A DNA stretch of 64,000 nt. Origin: CAYNRG01 sp047974855. GTDB lineage: Bacteria; Bacillota_I; Bacilli_A; Erysipelotrichales; Erysipelotrichaceae. The notes beneath the pieces are model-generated. The model was not told the DNA's origin, ran no database searches, and worked only from the letters and a program-made list of their open reading frames with translations. A program made the position numbers and the translations under genes. The DNA lies in assembly GCA_047974855.1 (NCBI GenBank), contig JBKECT010000025.1, positions 48,903 to 112,902 of the forward strand, in the 5' to 3' direction. Below are positions 27,586 to 36,813 of this stretch, piece after piece; position 1 is the stretch's first letter; the number at the start of each line of letters is the position of its first letter.

Positions 27586-28055
27586 TAGAACAACCCTCCT
27601 TTATAAATAGCGTTAGGATAAACCTCCAGCATGGATTCCCATTGAACCAAAAATAAATCAGCAATAGGATAAATCATTTTTCCTGCTTGTGTTGCTGTTT
27701 TAGCATTTGCAAACGTTTCAATATACACCACTTTCTTTTTCATCCAATGTGCAATCATACAAAGTGGCACTGCCGTATGTGTTCCTGTAGTTACAATCAC
27801 ATCTGGTTTTAACTTTAAAAAGTAGTACAACGATTTTATGCAATTCCACCCAAACTTAAACACGTAAAAAAATAGATTTTTTTTAGTTCCATAAACTAAG
27901 GTATAGAATCGACCAGGATATTTTTCGGACAAACTCCTATTAGACTTGGTTTTTTCCGTAATTAAAATGCTGTCAAATTCCTCAAAAAGTGGTTGAAGTT
28001 GTAGCAACTCACTTAAATGTCCACCAGTGCTGGAAATAAAGATTACTTTTTTCAT
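27585..28055 (-). CDS. pssD: PssD-like glycosyltransferase subunit (Alg14-type membrane half)
   Basis: 156-aa membrane-associated acceptor-binding half of a split GT28 enzyme. It begins KKVIFISSTGGHLSELLQL, with PDVIVTTGTHTAVPLCMIAHWMKKKVVYIETFA at about 84-116, the Alg14 signature. A hydrophobic stretch lies near 60-80. The start at 28055 follows AGAGGTG; the stop shares one base with the pssE start. The sugar transferred cannot be told from sequence. Confidence 0.87.
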   Translation of the reverse strand: MKKVIFISSTGGHLSELLQLQPLFEEFDSILITEKTKSNRSLSEKYPGRFYTLVYGTKKNLFFYVFKFGWNCIKSLYYFLKLKPDVIVTTGTHTAVPLCMIAHWMKKKVVYIETFANAKTATQAGKMIYPIADLFLVQWESMLEVYPNAIYKGGLF

Positions 28056-28065
28056 ATTCACCTCT

Positions 28066-28092
28066 TTAAAAGGGTGCGATACTCACACCCTT
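28066..28092 (-). terminator. weak hairpin between ptsI and pssD
   Basis: AAGGGTG (28070-28076) pairs with CACCCTT (28086-28092), followed on the minus strand only by TTTTA. It may terminate or merely attenuate ptsI transcripts entering pssD. Confidence 0.4.
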
Positions 28093-29797
28093 AATTTATT
28101 TTTGATTTTACTAAATCTTCAACTTCTTTTGCCGTTGAACATTGAAGTGCTTTATCCGCCATTTCTGTCATCTCTTTTTTAGATAAAGAGCGAATAATTT
28201 TTCTAGCTGGCAAGATGCTTGATGCACTCATTGAGAATTCATCTAATCCTAATCCTAAAAGCAATGGAGCTGCAAGTTCATCACCCGCCATCTCTCCACA
28301 CATTCCACACCATTTTCCCTCTTTGTGAGCACCATCTATAGCCATTTTAACAAGTCGTAAAATAGATGGGTTTAGTGGTTGGTACAAATAAGACACTTTT
28401 TCATTCATACGGTCTGATGCCATTGAATATTGAATCAAGTCATTTGTTCCAATTGAGAAAAAGTCTGCAACTTTTGCAAATTGGTCTGCAAGTACTGCAG
28501 CTGCAGGGATTTCAATCATTAATCCTAATTCGATTTTTTCACCTATTGTTGCTCCTTCAGCTAGTAATTTTGCTTTTTCTTCTTCAAACACTTGTTTTGC
28601 TTCATTAAATTCATCCAATGTAGCAATCATCGGAAACATAACACATAAGCGTCCAAATGCACTCGCACGAATTAGTGCACGAAGTTGAACACGGAAAATA
28701 TCTTTGCGATCCAAACATAAACGAACAGCACGATATCCTAAGAATGGATTCATTTCTTCTGGAAATTCAAAATAATTTAATTTTTTGTCTCCGCCAATAT
28801 CCAATGTTCTAATAACTACTTTTTTATCTCCCATAGACTCTAAAACAGTTTTATAAGCTTCAAATTGGGCATCTTCCGTTGGAAATCCATCTTCAGAGTC
28901 CATATAAAGAAACTCAGTTCGATATAATCCTACACCTTCACCACCATTATTAAGTACACCTTCAACATCCTTTGGTGTTCCAATATTCCCAGCTAACTCA
29001 ACTTCATGTCCGTCCACAGTAATACTTTTTTCATTTAATAATACCTTTAGTGCTTCTTTCCCATCAAGGTATGTTTTTTGCTTTTGTGTGTATTCTTGAA
29101 TTTGTGCTTCTGTTGGATTTAAAATAACCACACCTTCTAAAGCATCTAATATAATGACATCTCCTTGTTTTGCTTCTTGCATAATTCCTGAACATCCTAC
29201 AACAGCTGGAATCTCTAAACTTCTAGCCATAATCGCAGAGTGTGAAGTTCTTCCACCAATCGCAGTGGCAAAACCAAAAGTTGTTCCTTTGTTCAATTGA
29301 GCTGTATCAGATGGGGTTAAATCCTCAGCCACAATAACTACCTCTTCACGGATCGTTGTTAAATCAGGAATAACCACGCCTGCAATATTACATTGTAACC
29401 TGAAAGTAACATCTTTTACATCAGCCGCTCTTTCTCTAAAATAGTCATCATCCATACTTTCAAACATCGCAACCATCCCATTCGCTACTTGCTCTGTTGC
29501 ATATTCTGCATTAACTGATTCGCCTTTAATTGCATCCTCAATTTGTGCTTTTAATTCTGGATCTTGAGCCATCATTAAATGGGCATCAAAAATAGCCAAT
29601 TCTTCTTCAGAAAGATTAATACTTGCTTTTTCTTTAATAACTTCGATATCCGCAATCGTCTTTGCAAAGGCTTGGTCTAGTTTTGCAATTTCTTGAGTTG
29701 CATCTGCCGTTTTCTTCTCCACAACCAAATTTGGTTGTTCTAGTTTGTAAACTTTAGCGATTGCTACGCCTGATGATGCTGCAATTCCCTTCAACAT
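28091..29797 (-). CDS. ptsI: phosphoenolpyruvate-protein phosphotransferase (PTS enzyme I)
   Basis: Enzyme I of the sugar phosphotransferase system; it transfers phosphate from PEP to HPr. At 568 aa it has an N-terminal HPr-binding domain (LKGIAASSGVAIAK), the active-site His in GGRTSHSAIMAR (about 183-194), and a PEP-binding TIM barrel with GLYRTEFLYMD (about 293), RTLDIGGDK, SIGTNDLIQY (about 448) and CGMCGEMAGD (about 500). ptsH is not adjacent. Extended -10-like TGG-TATTAT and TGG-TAAAAT motifs lie in the 29820-29948 gap upstream. Confidence 0.95.
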   Translation of the reverse strand: MLKGIAASSGVAIAKVYKLEQPNLVVEKKTADATQEIAKLDQAFAKTIADIEVIKEKASINLSEEELAIFDAHLMMAQDPELKAQIEDAIKGESVNAEYATEQVANGMVAMFESMDDDYFRERAADVKDVTFRLQCNIAGVVIPDLTTIREEVVIVAEDLTPSDTAQLNKGTTFGFATAIGGRTSHSAIMARSLEIPAVVGCSGIMQEAKQGDVIILDALEGVVILNPTEAQIQEYTQKQKTYLDGKEALKVLLNEKSITVDGHEVELAGNIGTPKDVEGVLNNGGEGVGLYRTEFLYMDSEDGFPTEDAQFEAYKTVLESMGDKKVVIRTLDIGGDKKLNYFEFPEEMNPFLGYRAVRLCLDRKDIFRVQLRALIRASAFGRLCVMFPMIATLDEFNEAKQVFEEEKAKLLAEGATIGEKIELGLMIEIPAAAVLADQFAKVADFFSIGTNDLIQYSMASDRMNEKVSYLYQPLNPSILRLVKMAIDGAHKEGKWCGMCGEMAGDELAAPLLLGLGLDEFSMSASSILPARKIIRSLSKKEMTEMADKALQCSTAKEVEDLVKSKIN

Positions 29798-29948
29798 ATA
29801 TCTTCCTCCATTTATGTATCCACTTGTATTGTTTTTTTTTATTCATTTTACCACACTTGTGGACCACTTTCTTTACTATAATACCATTTTCCCATAATGA
29901 AAACAATTGATTTTAGCAATTCTAGCCAATCTTTAAGGTTTTCCATAT

Positions 29949-30284
29949 TTAATAAATCCATAACATAAGATTATCGATAAACTCATCAATTGCTTGATGT
30001 TTCAATCGGTAAAAAGTACTTCTTGAGTAGTACTCTAAATACCAATTCCCATGCAACTTCTCAACATATTCTCCATTAAAAATCCGTTGTGTATCTTCAG
30101 AACAGGTTTCCATCGCATTTTCGATTAACGTTGTGAATGAATAAGCATCTCCATATTCTTCCGATTTCTCTTCGATTTTCCAATTCATTCGTGCTTCCAT
30201 CTTCCTTTTTGATTTTCGATAACTATCAAACATATAGCATATCACTTTTTCCTTATCTTTAAGCTTCAAGTATTTATTGAACAT
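29949..30284 (-). CDS. small protein of unknown function with C-terminal HTH-like region
   Basis: 111-aa charged protein with no signal peptide. The last 35 residues (WYLEYYSRSTFYRLKHQAIDEFIDNL) look like the sigma-4/ArpU-like helix-turn-helix found in small regulators of Bacillota and Mollicutes. The first 50 are lysine-rich and helical. I do not recognise the family with certainty. The ATG at 30284 follows AGAGGTGG. It is divergent from the membrane protein at 30426. Confidence 0.55.
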   Translation of the reverse strand: MFNKYLKLKDKEKVICYMFDSYRKSKRKMEARMNWKIEEKSEEYGDAYSFTTLIENAMETCSEDTQRIFNGEYVEKLHGNWYLEYYSRSTFYRLKHQAIDEFIDNLMLWIY

Positions 30285-30373
30285 ATTCCACCTCTTATCC
30301 ACTTATATTATGTATCTTTTTTTTGAAAACCTTCACAAAGTCTCGAAAATAGAGAGAAAAATTACGACTTTCG

Positions 30374-30402
30374 TTGAATTTTATTGGTTGATAAAGTAGA
30401 AT
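30374..30402 (+). promoter_or_regulatory. promoter of the membrane protein at 30426
   Basis: -35 TTGAAT (30374-30379), 17-bp spacer and -10 TAGAAT (30397-30402), followed by AGGAGG 9 nt before the start codon. Confidence 0.7.
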
Positions 30403-30425
30403 AAAACAACAGGAGGCTGAAATCC

Positions 30426-31085
30426 ATGAGTTCAAACAACACAACACTATCTCCGAGAAGAATTATTTTCTCTCTAATTAGCTTCGCAATTATTCCATTC
30501 GCAGCTAATTCCATATCCAGTATTATTCACAATGATGTCGTCGCTTTTACCTTAGCAATCCATTTTTCTAGTATTCTTTTATTTTGGTTAAACTGGGACC
30601 TTGTAGCCATACATTTTCACCGTTTTATTGAAGAATGGAAAGAGTGTAGTTTTTTCGTTTTAATTGGTTCTTGTATTTTGGGATTAATGTTTTTCCTTAA
30701 TGCTACCTATTTTCACGCATATACTTTGACCGTGAATGTCGAAGATATCTCTGCAATTTCTTTCTTTATTCCTTTAATTCTTTTTGCTTACTGCGTTCTT
30801 TATGCATCTGTTTATCTTATTACATTCAAATGCCTATCTGATCGCCTAGTAATCAAAAAAGCAGAATTAACGGTTATCTTCTTCTCAAGTTTCTTGTTTT
30901 CCTTATTTTTTACCGTTTGCTTTGTCCCATTTGATGCTCTTGCATGGGTTAAGGCCTATTTTTTCTACTTCTTTGTTACAATCATTTTATCTTACCTCTA
31001 TAACCAAACTAAATCACTAATGACAAGCTTAGTCGCTTTTACAATTGTCTTGCTTGTTGTTAATTGCATTATTTTGTTTCTATAA
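30426..31085 (+). CDS. polytopic membrane protein of unknown function
   Basis: 219-aa protein with about six membrane segments spread over the full length and short loops. The last two segments (FVTIILSYLYNQTKSLMTSLVAFTIVLL) faintly resemble the final motif of CPBP-type intramembrane proteases, but the catalytic EExxxR motif is absent. No function is claimed. It has a good promoter and ribosome site, so expression is likely. Confidence 0.6.
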   Translation: MSSNNTTLSPRRIIFSLISFAIIPFAANSISSIIHNDVVAFTLAIHFSSILLFWLNWDLVAIHFHRFIEEWKECSFFVLIGSCILGLMFFLNATYFHAYTLTVNVEDISAISFFIPLILFAYCVLYASVYLITFKCLSDRLVIKKAELTVIFFSSFLFSLFFTVCFVPFDALAWVKAYFFYFFVTIILSYLYNQTKSLMTSLVAFTIVLLVVNCIILFL

Positions 31086-31107
31086 AAAAACTAAGATTTC
31101 TCTTAGT
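31084..31107 (-). terminator. terminator after yfhO
   Basis: Stem CTAAGA/TCTTAG (31091-31096 with 31101-31106) followed on the minus strand by seven T. It also lies just past the stop of the convergent membrane protein gene. Confidence 0.7.
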
Positions 31108-33445
31108 CTCTAACCTCATCCTTTGGATGGGGTTTTCTTCTTTTATAAAGATCTACTCCAACAATGCTGATAAAAATTAAAATTCCGATGCCACTAACTA
31201 TGACTCCCACTTTAAGCCCTTGTGGAACAAAATACATTTCCACATGACTTTCACCTTCTGGAACTTCTACTCCCATCACACCACCATTAGCTCGGTACAC
31301 CTTTTGTTCGATACCATTAACCAAAATGCTCCATCCTTTATCATATGGTAACTGAATAATCATAAAGGTATTGGCATCTGTTTCAATATCCGCATTCAAT
31401 TGATTACCGCTGTATTGAACATTTTGCAATGATACCCGTATCGTGCTTTGAAGCATCTTCTCTATCTCTTGCTTTTCCTCTTGTGTATTTACAATAATAA
31501 ACTCTGCTAGCTTGCCTGTTGTATTTTCACCACGCTCTGTTAACTCATCATAAGTTGCTACTTGAGAATATGTCGAACCAAAATGAACTACATCTAAATT
31601 TCGATATACCGGAATTCCGTAATAATCGCCAATAAGCTCAAAGTTATCATGAGGAAGTTTTGATACGTCAGTTAAAATTGCGTATTCAGTACTCAAAAAA
31701 TTAACTACGCCTGGATCTTTAAGCGTAACTAACCATCCCTGATTATAAAATTTAAACCCCTCAAACTTTTCTAAATCATAGATCGCTGGTGATATCGTGC
31801 TGTCATAGGTCATCAAGCCGTTTATTCCATAAAAAATACTAGAGTTATAAGAATAATCTGCATATAGAGTTTCATACTCTATAAAAAAACGATAATACGT
31901 TGCATCCACATTTTCTCCATTATCTCTTAAAAATTGAATAAGTTCTTTATCTTCTCCCTGAAGTCCTGTAGTTCGGCGATTAATGTAATCTCGACTCTCT
32001 AATTCTGATAGTTTTGTGACGTAGTTAGTGCTTATTAATAGTGCCGAAATACAACTAATAACAACAATTCCCTGCTTCATCCACTTAGGTTTCTTCATCA
32101 AAAGCATCACACCACATATCGCCAGCACAGCATAAGCAAAATCGCATGCAAACACTGTTAAGTATCCTGTGACATCGCTCCACTGATATACCAGCAATGT
32201 AGTAAGTGGCGCTAAGAAAAGAAGCAACAAAACCATGACAAAGCCTGTTATTTTCAAATTTTTAATATTTATTGATTCTGGATTTTCCAAATAGCGAAGT
32301 GATATTAAAATATTCATAAATATCACAAAAATTAACCATCTAAAATTAGTCTCACTAAACCCATGTAACATCGCTCCACCTATAGGGAAAATATACATCA
32401 CCAGAAAGAAGGCATACATAACAATAGTTGCTTTTCTAAATAGCTTATCCTTATCCGTTAAGACTTGTGGAAGCAACAAGCTTATCATTGTTCCAGCCCA
32501 AAATGGAATTTCATCATAGCGATATACATCCGTCATAAATACTCCGCTTCGTATCACAACATCACTTGGACTAATCAATGCATGTAACATATGGATATAA
32601 TTCTTAATATGTGGGAAAATCAAGTTTGTTTCAAAATTTCCAACACGATTATTCTCTAAAATATAAATCGCTGTTGGATAGATTAGTGCTGCACTCATCA
32701 AAACTCCCACAAGATAATATCCAATAAGTGGGAGCGTTTCTTGAATAAATCTTTTCCCATCCCTTTTAAGGCAACTATATCGATAAACATAATAAACTAC
32801 AGACATAATTGAGATAGTATAAAATAAGTAATAACTAGTGCAAATCAAAATTGTTGTCATGAGAATAAATAGAAGTTTCTTTTTATCTCTTAAATAGCTC
32901 TCCATACCTAAAAAATAAAGCGGCATAAAACTGTAAAATGAAATAAACATTGGTTGACCAATAAAGTAAACTATCCAAAATGAAAAGGTATAGGCAACTG
33001 TTCCTACAACCAAGGTTGTTGGCTTCTTGTAAAATTTTCTTAAGTATAAGAAAGAAGAAACTGCAGTGACAGAGAACTTCAAAACAGTTTGAAGATATCT
33101 AATATCAAAATAATGCATATTTCTTAAAGGCAAAAACAAATAATTATAAATGTCTCCCACTGTATAGTATGCTTTGGAAGCTATAAAATTACTCCCCAGA
33201 AATGTATTCCAAGAATAAAATGGTAAGTCACCAGAAAAAATATAAGGAAAGTTTCCTAAAGTGATCATATTCAGCCATTGATTTCTAAATTCAACAAAAA
33301 ACGGATAATGTTGTTGCCTTATATCATATCCTGATGCAAACATAAGCCCACTTAATATCTGTGGCAAAAAAGTAATCACCATCATCGCTGCCATAACACC
33401 AAAAACGATGAATTCTACTTTGTGTTGTTTAACAAGTTTTTTCAT
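31103..33445 (-). CDS. YfhO-family membrane glycosylation protein
   Basis: 780-aa membrane protein with about 12-14 transmembrane segments. A first extracytoplasmic loop carries GYDIRQQHYPFF and NTFLGSNF, and a large C-terminal extracytoplasmic region (about 500-735) ends in one last membrane helix and a basic tail. This matches YfhO-type GT-C proteins, which use undecaprenyl-linked sugars to decorate (lipo)teichoic acid or surface glycans. A second GT-C-like protein lies at 62085-63734. Confidence 0.85.
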   Translation of the reverse strand: MKKLVKQHKVEFIVFGVMAAMMVITFLPQILSGLMFASGYDIRQQHYPFFVEFRNQWLNMITLGNFPYIFSGDLPFYSWNTFLGSNFIASKAYYTVGDIYNYLFLPLRNMHYFDIRYLQTVLKFSVTAVSSFLYLRKFYKKPTTLVVGTVAYTFSFWIVYFIGQPMFISFYSFMPLYFLGMESYLRDKKKLLFILMTTILICTSYYLFYTISIMSVVYYVYRYSCLKRDGKRFIQETLPLIGYYLVGVLMSAALIYPTAIYILENNRVGNFETNLIFPHIKNYIHMLHALISPSDVVIRSGVFMTDVYRYDEIPFWAGTMISLLLPQVLTDKDKLFRKATIVMYAFFLVMYIFPIGGAMLHGFSETNFRWLIFVIFMNILISLRYLENPESINIKNLKITGFVMVLLLLFLAPLTTLLVYQWSDVTGYLTVFACDFAYAVLAICGVMLLMKKPKWMKQGIVVISCISALLISTNYVTKLSELESRDYINRRTTGLQGEDKELIQFLRDNGENVDATYYRFFIEYETLYADYSYNSSIFYGINGLMTYDSTISPAIYDLEKFEGFKFYNQGWLVTLKDPGVVNFLSTEYAILTDVSKLPHDNFELIGDYYGIPVYRNLDVVHFGSTYSQVATYDELTERGENTTGKLAEFIIVNTQEEKQEIEKMLQSTIRVSLQNVQYSGNQLNADIETDANTFMIIQLPYDKGWSILVNGIEQKVYRANGGVMGVEVPEGESHVEMYFVPQGLKVGVIVSGIGILIFISIVGVDLYKRRKPHPKDEVRD

Positions 33446-33503
33446 TCCCCATGATCTCCAATCATTTTATAAGGAAGAACCGAAATTCTCCCTTTGCTTT
33501 AAT

Positions 33504-34031
33504 CTATTGTGTTTCTATTAAGCCATATCCACCATCACGTCGTCGGTATACAACAGATACTGTATTTGTTTCTTCATCCGTATAAATGAAAAAGCTGTGT
33601 CCTAACATCTCCATTTTCAAAATTGCTTCATCCATTTCCATGGTTTCTGCTACGATCGTTTTCGTCTTCACAAGAATATCATCTTCTGCAACCACATCCA
33701 ACTCTTCTTCAACAAAAGCCTCTGTCAATTTATCTTTATGCTTTTTAGATAATCTTGTTTTTTGACGACGAATTTGATCTTCTAATTTGTCTACCGCTAA
33801 ATCAACGGCAGCATATAAATCATCATGCTCTACCTCTGCACGTAATAACCCAATTTTTGCAGGAATTGTCACTTCAATTTTTTGACTGTTCGGATTAATT
33901 TTAACGACCACTCGAGCAATAGTTTCTTCATCAATCAATAAATACTTATCTAGAATGGATAGCTTGCTTTCTATTTTCTCTTTAATGCCCTCAGTGATTT
34001 CTACATGTTTTCCAATAATTTCAAATCTCAT
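33504..34031 (-). CDS. hpf: ribosome hibernation-promoting factor, long form
   Basis: 175-aa long HPF. The N-terminal S30AE domain (about 1-100; FEIIGKHVEITEGIKEKIESKL) binds between the ribosomal subunits. The C-terminal domain (about 120-175; ILVKTKTIVAETMEMDEAILKMEMLGHSFFIY) dimerises to make 100S ribosomes. The length and both domains are typical of Bacillota. Confidence 0.95.
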   Translation of the reverse strand: MRFEIIGKHVEITEGIKEKIESKLSILDKYLLIDEETIARVVVKINPNSQKIEVTIPAKIGLLRAEVEHDDLYAAVDLAVDKLEDQIRRQKTRLSKKHKDKLTEAFVEEELDVVAEDDILVKTKTIVAETMEMDEAILKMEMLGHSFFIYTDEETNTVSVVYRRRDGGYGLIETQ

Positions 34032-34072
34032 ACATAAAACCCTCCTATCTTTACCATTAGTATACCTTTTTC

Positions 34073-35107
34073 TTACTTATTTTTAAAGGGCTTAACTTCA
34101 TTTTTAAGCTTTTCCTTTATCCATTGAAAAATGACAACCATAGCATAGCTATCCATACCACAATAATTTAAGAGTTTTTGTTGAATTTCTTCTGTTTTTT
34201 CCAAATTTGAAGCGTCGTCTAACTTTCTCCACTCAAATACCGCATCCATTCCTTGTGCAATTTCCAAGGATTGATACGCCTCAGCATCCATTATTCCCAT
34301 CAAAGTTTTTAATGAATATGAATTTTTCATTTCGACATCGTAAACCATTCCTTGCACAAACAACTCCGCCAAATCACTCATTCTGTTTGAAATTGATAAT
34401 AACTCTTTTCTATACTCAGGAAATTGCACTTCCATCTCCAATACTCTTCTATTCTCTGCTGCTTTCGCATTAAAAGCCATCACAGATCCATTTTCAGGTA
34501 CATCATGGATTAGTCTTTTCACAAGGGCTTTGCGACAATCACCAACACCTAAAAATTCAAAATGTTCTAATTTGCCATCTTCATGTAAGATGTGAATGGA
34601 ATATTGAAACGGGAGTATACTATAGGGTTTCATCCCAACATATGGTGGAATCGCATAGGTTTCCCATTCAAAATCTAAAAATGTAATCGGATAGCGGATC
34701 GTCTCTAACCATCCTTTTGTCCCCATACAATCCATATGTAATCCTTTTTTTTGAGTAGCACGATGTCGTGCGTAATCTAAACGACTGCCACCCATTTCTA
34801 AAAGTTTCCCCTCATCAGTTATTTCTGGAAAACATTTTCCATAAAATTCACACTTTTTCCGTTGTGTACAAGCAGTTCTTTTCTTAGCCTGTGGTATCTC
34901 TTTGAGCTCTCTTATTTGCCTCAGTTGTTTATCCACATCAAAAGGATCTCTCGAAATTGTCTTCAGTAGCTTTTGTGATGATCCATTTCTTGTATTGTAA
35001 ACACTAGATGATAGTTTCAATAACTGATTTACATCCAACACTTCTTTTCTTTCATAGTTTCCATTTAAATGAACAACTTTAATATCTACAACTGGCACAT
35101 GACACAA
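34073..35107 (-). pseudogene. DUF2779 protein, C-terminal part (gene frameshifted near 35221)
   Basis: 344-aa open frame carrying the DUF2779 exonuclease-like domain (ITFLDFEWETYAIPPYVGMKPY at about 140, LPFQYSIHI, then NYCGMDSYAMV). It also has a four-Cys-type cluster upstream (CTQRKKCEFYGKC). Its reading frame continues upstream of the first ATG, reading INEENEKGWIVYFISRN and onward, directly joining the N-terminal fragment at 35140-35484 if one base is added near the A4 run (plus 35221-35224). The two fragments together make one gene of about 470 codons: inactivated, erroneously sequenced, or expressed by frameshifting. Confidence 0.75.
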
Positions 35108-35139
35108 CTTTAAAATAGCGATGGTATAACGATATTCAT

Positions 35140-35484
35140 TTAATTCTTCAACTTTTGGGATAATATTTCGAGAAATAAAATAAACAATCCATCCCTTTTC
35201 ATTTTCTTCATTAATGGTACTTTTACTCGCCAGCCATCATACTCAAAGCGCGCTTTTTTTAACCATTGATACACTTCCATTGCTTTCAATGCAACTTCTT
35301 TATCATCTCCAATTTTTCCTACAAACTCTTGGGAAACCTTCAATTTTTGACAAACTAGCGACATTAAACTCTCTTGAAAGCGCAAATACGGGATAACCGA
35401 AACCCCGTTTTCTCTTGCGAGCCAAAAAAGTCGTGGACAATGGCGATACCTTTTTACATCTTGATTATGAATCATCGTCCTCAC
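35140..35484 (-). pseudogene. DUF2779 protein, N-terminal part (PD-(D/E)xK-like)
   Basis: 114-aa frame whose start, QDVKRYRHCPRLFWLARENG, resembles the N-terminus of DUF2779/Cas4-like PD-(D/E)xK proteins (RHCPRLFWL). It reads off into an out-of-frame tail (LMKKMKRDGLFILF) after about residue 90. The correct continuation lies in the next frame, which leads into 34073-35107. A GAGGTGAGG-like site precedes the ATG. Confidence 0.72.
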
Positions 35485-35504
35485 CTCCAGTTTAACTCAT
35501 AAGA

Positions 35505-35525
35505 AAAGCGATCAATGATCGCTTT
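35505..35525 (-). terminator. terminator after the aminopeptidase gene
   Basis: Near-perfect inverted repeat AAAGCGATC/GATCGCTTT overlapping the stop codon, followed on the minus strand by TTCTTAT; the T-run is modest. Confidence 0.5.
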
Positions 35526-36756
35526 AAATACAAAATGATCCGTTTTCAAAGACTTGGACTTCTTCTCCCGTTTCTTTAACACCAACAATCGACATATCTG
35601 CACTACCAAACATAAAGTCTGAGTGGGCCATTGAGACATTAACATCATGTTGCACTAGTTCTTCTTTCGATAAGTCATGACCACCTTTAATATTGCTTGG
35701 ATAAGCTGCTCCTAAAGCCAAATGACAACTTGCATTTTCATCAAATAGTGTCATATAAAATAAAATATCCATTTCTGAAATTGGAGAAAAATGTGAAATC
35801 AATGCCACTTCGCCAAGATAAGCTGATCCCTCATCCAAATTAATCAAATTACGCAATGCATCTTCTTCCTTTTCGGCTTTAAACTCCACTGCTTTCCCTT
35901 GCTCAAAGCGAATCCAGAAATTTTCGATCAATTTCCCCTGGTAGTTTAGTGGCTTTGTACCATATACTACACCATTAACTCCCCTGCGACGTGGTGCTGT
36001 AAACACTTCTTCAGTTGGGATATTCGGGTTAAACAATACCCCCGTCATTGTTTTGTCTTGTCCTCCTGCCCAAATATGATTTGGTGCAAGATCTAGCATT
36101 AAGTCAGTTCCTAACCCATTTTTAAAATGAAGGGTTTTAAATTGGTACTCATTCATCTTACCAGAATATTTTTTAATGGCTTTATTATGATTTTCCCACG
36201 CTTGAATTGGATCTGTTTTTCCATCCACACGAGAGGCAGATAAAATAGCTTCCCACAGTGCTTCCACTGCTTCAGCTTCACTTTTATCTGGAAATATTTT
36301 TTTAGCCCATGTTGGATTAGGATGCCCTACAATACACCACTGTCCCACATTAGCCATCGTGTAATAACGGAATGGTTCAAAGGCAACACGCTGCGCTGCT
36401 GTGACTTCTTGCAATTTTTCTGATGGGATATCTTTTAAGTTACCTGGAACTTCATCACGAATACTTAAGTAAGCACATCCTCTTTCTACTTCCTCTTTCT
36501 TTTCATCAATCTTCCATTGTTGAACATTTTTCAAAATGTTTGTGTCTACATTTTCATAAGTTAACTTTGTTAAGTAATCATCATACCACTTAACTCGAAC
36601 TTCTCCTGCTTTTGCTGCGTAAGCTTCTTCCACACATAAATGTGTAAATTCTTGTGCACTAACTGCTGCATTAATAATTAACAACTGACCTGGTTGAATG
36701 TTAATTCCTGTTTTTACAGCCAGTTTTGCAAATTCTCTTAATCGCGATTTATCCAT
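35524..36756 (-). CDS. M29-family aminopeptidase (AmpS/PepS-like)
   Basis: 410-aa cytoplasmic metallo-aminopeptidase of the thermophilic M29 family, removing N-terminal amino acids from peptides. Metal-ligand regions are visible late in the chain: NLDEGSAYLGEVAL (about 305), ASCHLALGAAYPS (about 340) and HSDFMFGSADMSIVG (about 380). The ATG at 36756 follows GAGG at 9 nt; a longer in-frame start nine codons upstream is less likely. Confidence 0.9.
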   Translation of the reverse strand: MDKSRLREFAKLAVKTGINIQPGQLLIINAAVSAQEFTHLCVEEAYAAKAGEVRVKWYDDYLTKLTYENVDTNILKNVQQWKIDEKKEEVERGCAYLSIRDEVPGNLKDIPSEKLQEVTAAQRVAFEPFRYYTMANVGQWCIVGHPNPTWAKKIFPDKSEAEAVEALWEAILSASRVDGKTDPIQAWENHNKAIKKYSGKMNEYQFKTLHFKNGLGTDLMLDLAPNHIWAGGQDKTMTGVLFNPNIPTEEVFTAPRRRGVNGVVYGTKPLNYQGKLIENFWIRFEQGKAVEFKAEKEEDALRNLINLDEGSAYLGEVALISHFSPISEMDILFYMTLFDENASCHLALGAAYPSNIKGGHDLSKEELVQHDVNVSMAHSDFMFGSADMSIVGVKETGEEVQVFENGSFCI

Positions 36757-36813
36757 CTTATTTTCCTCTTTCTTGTGTATCATTCTACCATACTTCTACT
36801 TATTTGTTAAGAC

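Noticed and set aside
28366..28608. 80-aa leucine-rich plus-strand ORF within ptsI
   Set aside because: Antisense reading of a conserved ptsI region with no start signal.
29860..29880. Single AAAGTGG box upstream of ptsI resembling a MraZ site
   Set aside because: Only one copy, whereas MraZ needs repeats; expected by chance in AT-rich DNA.
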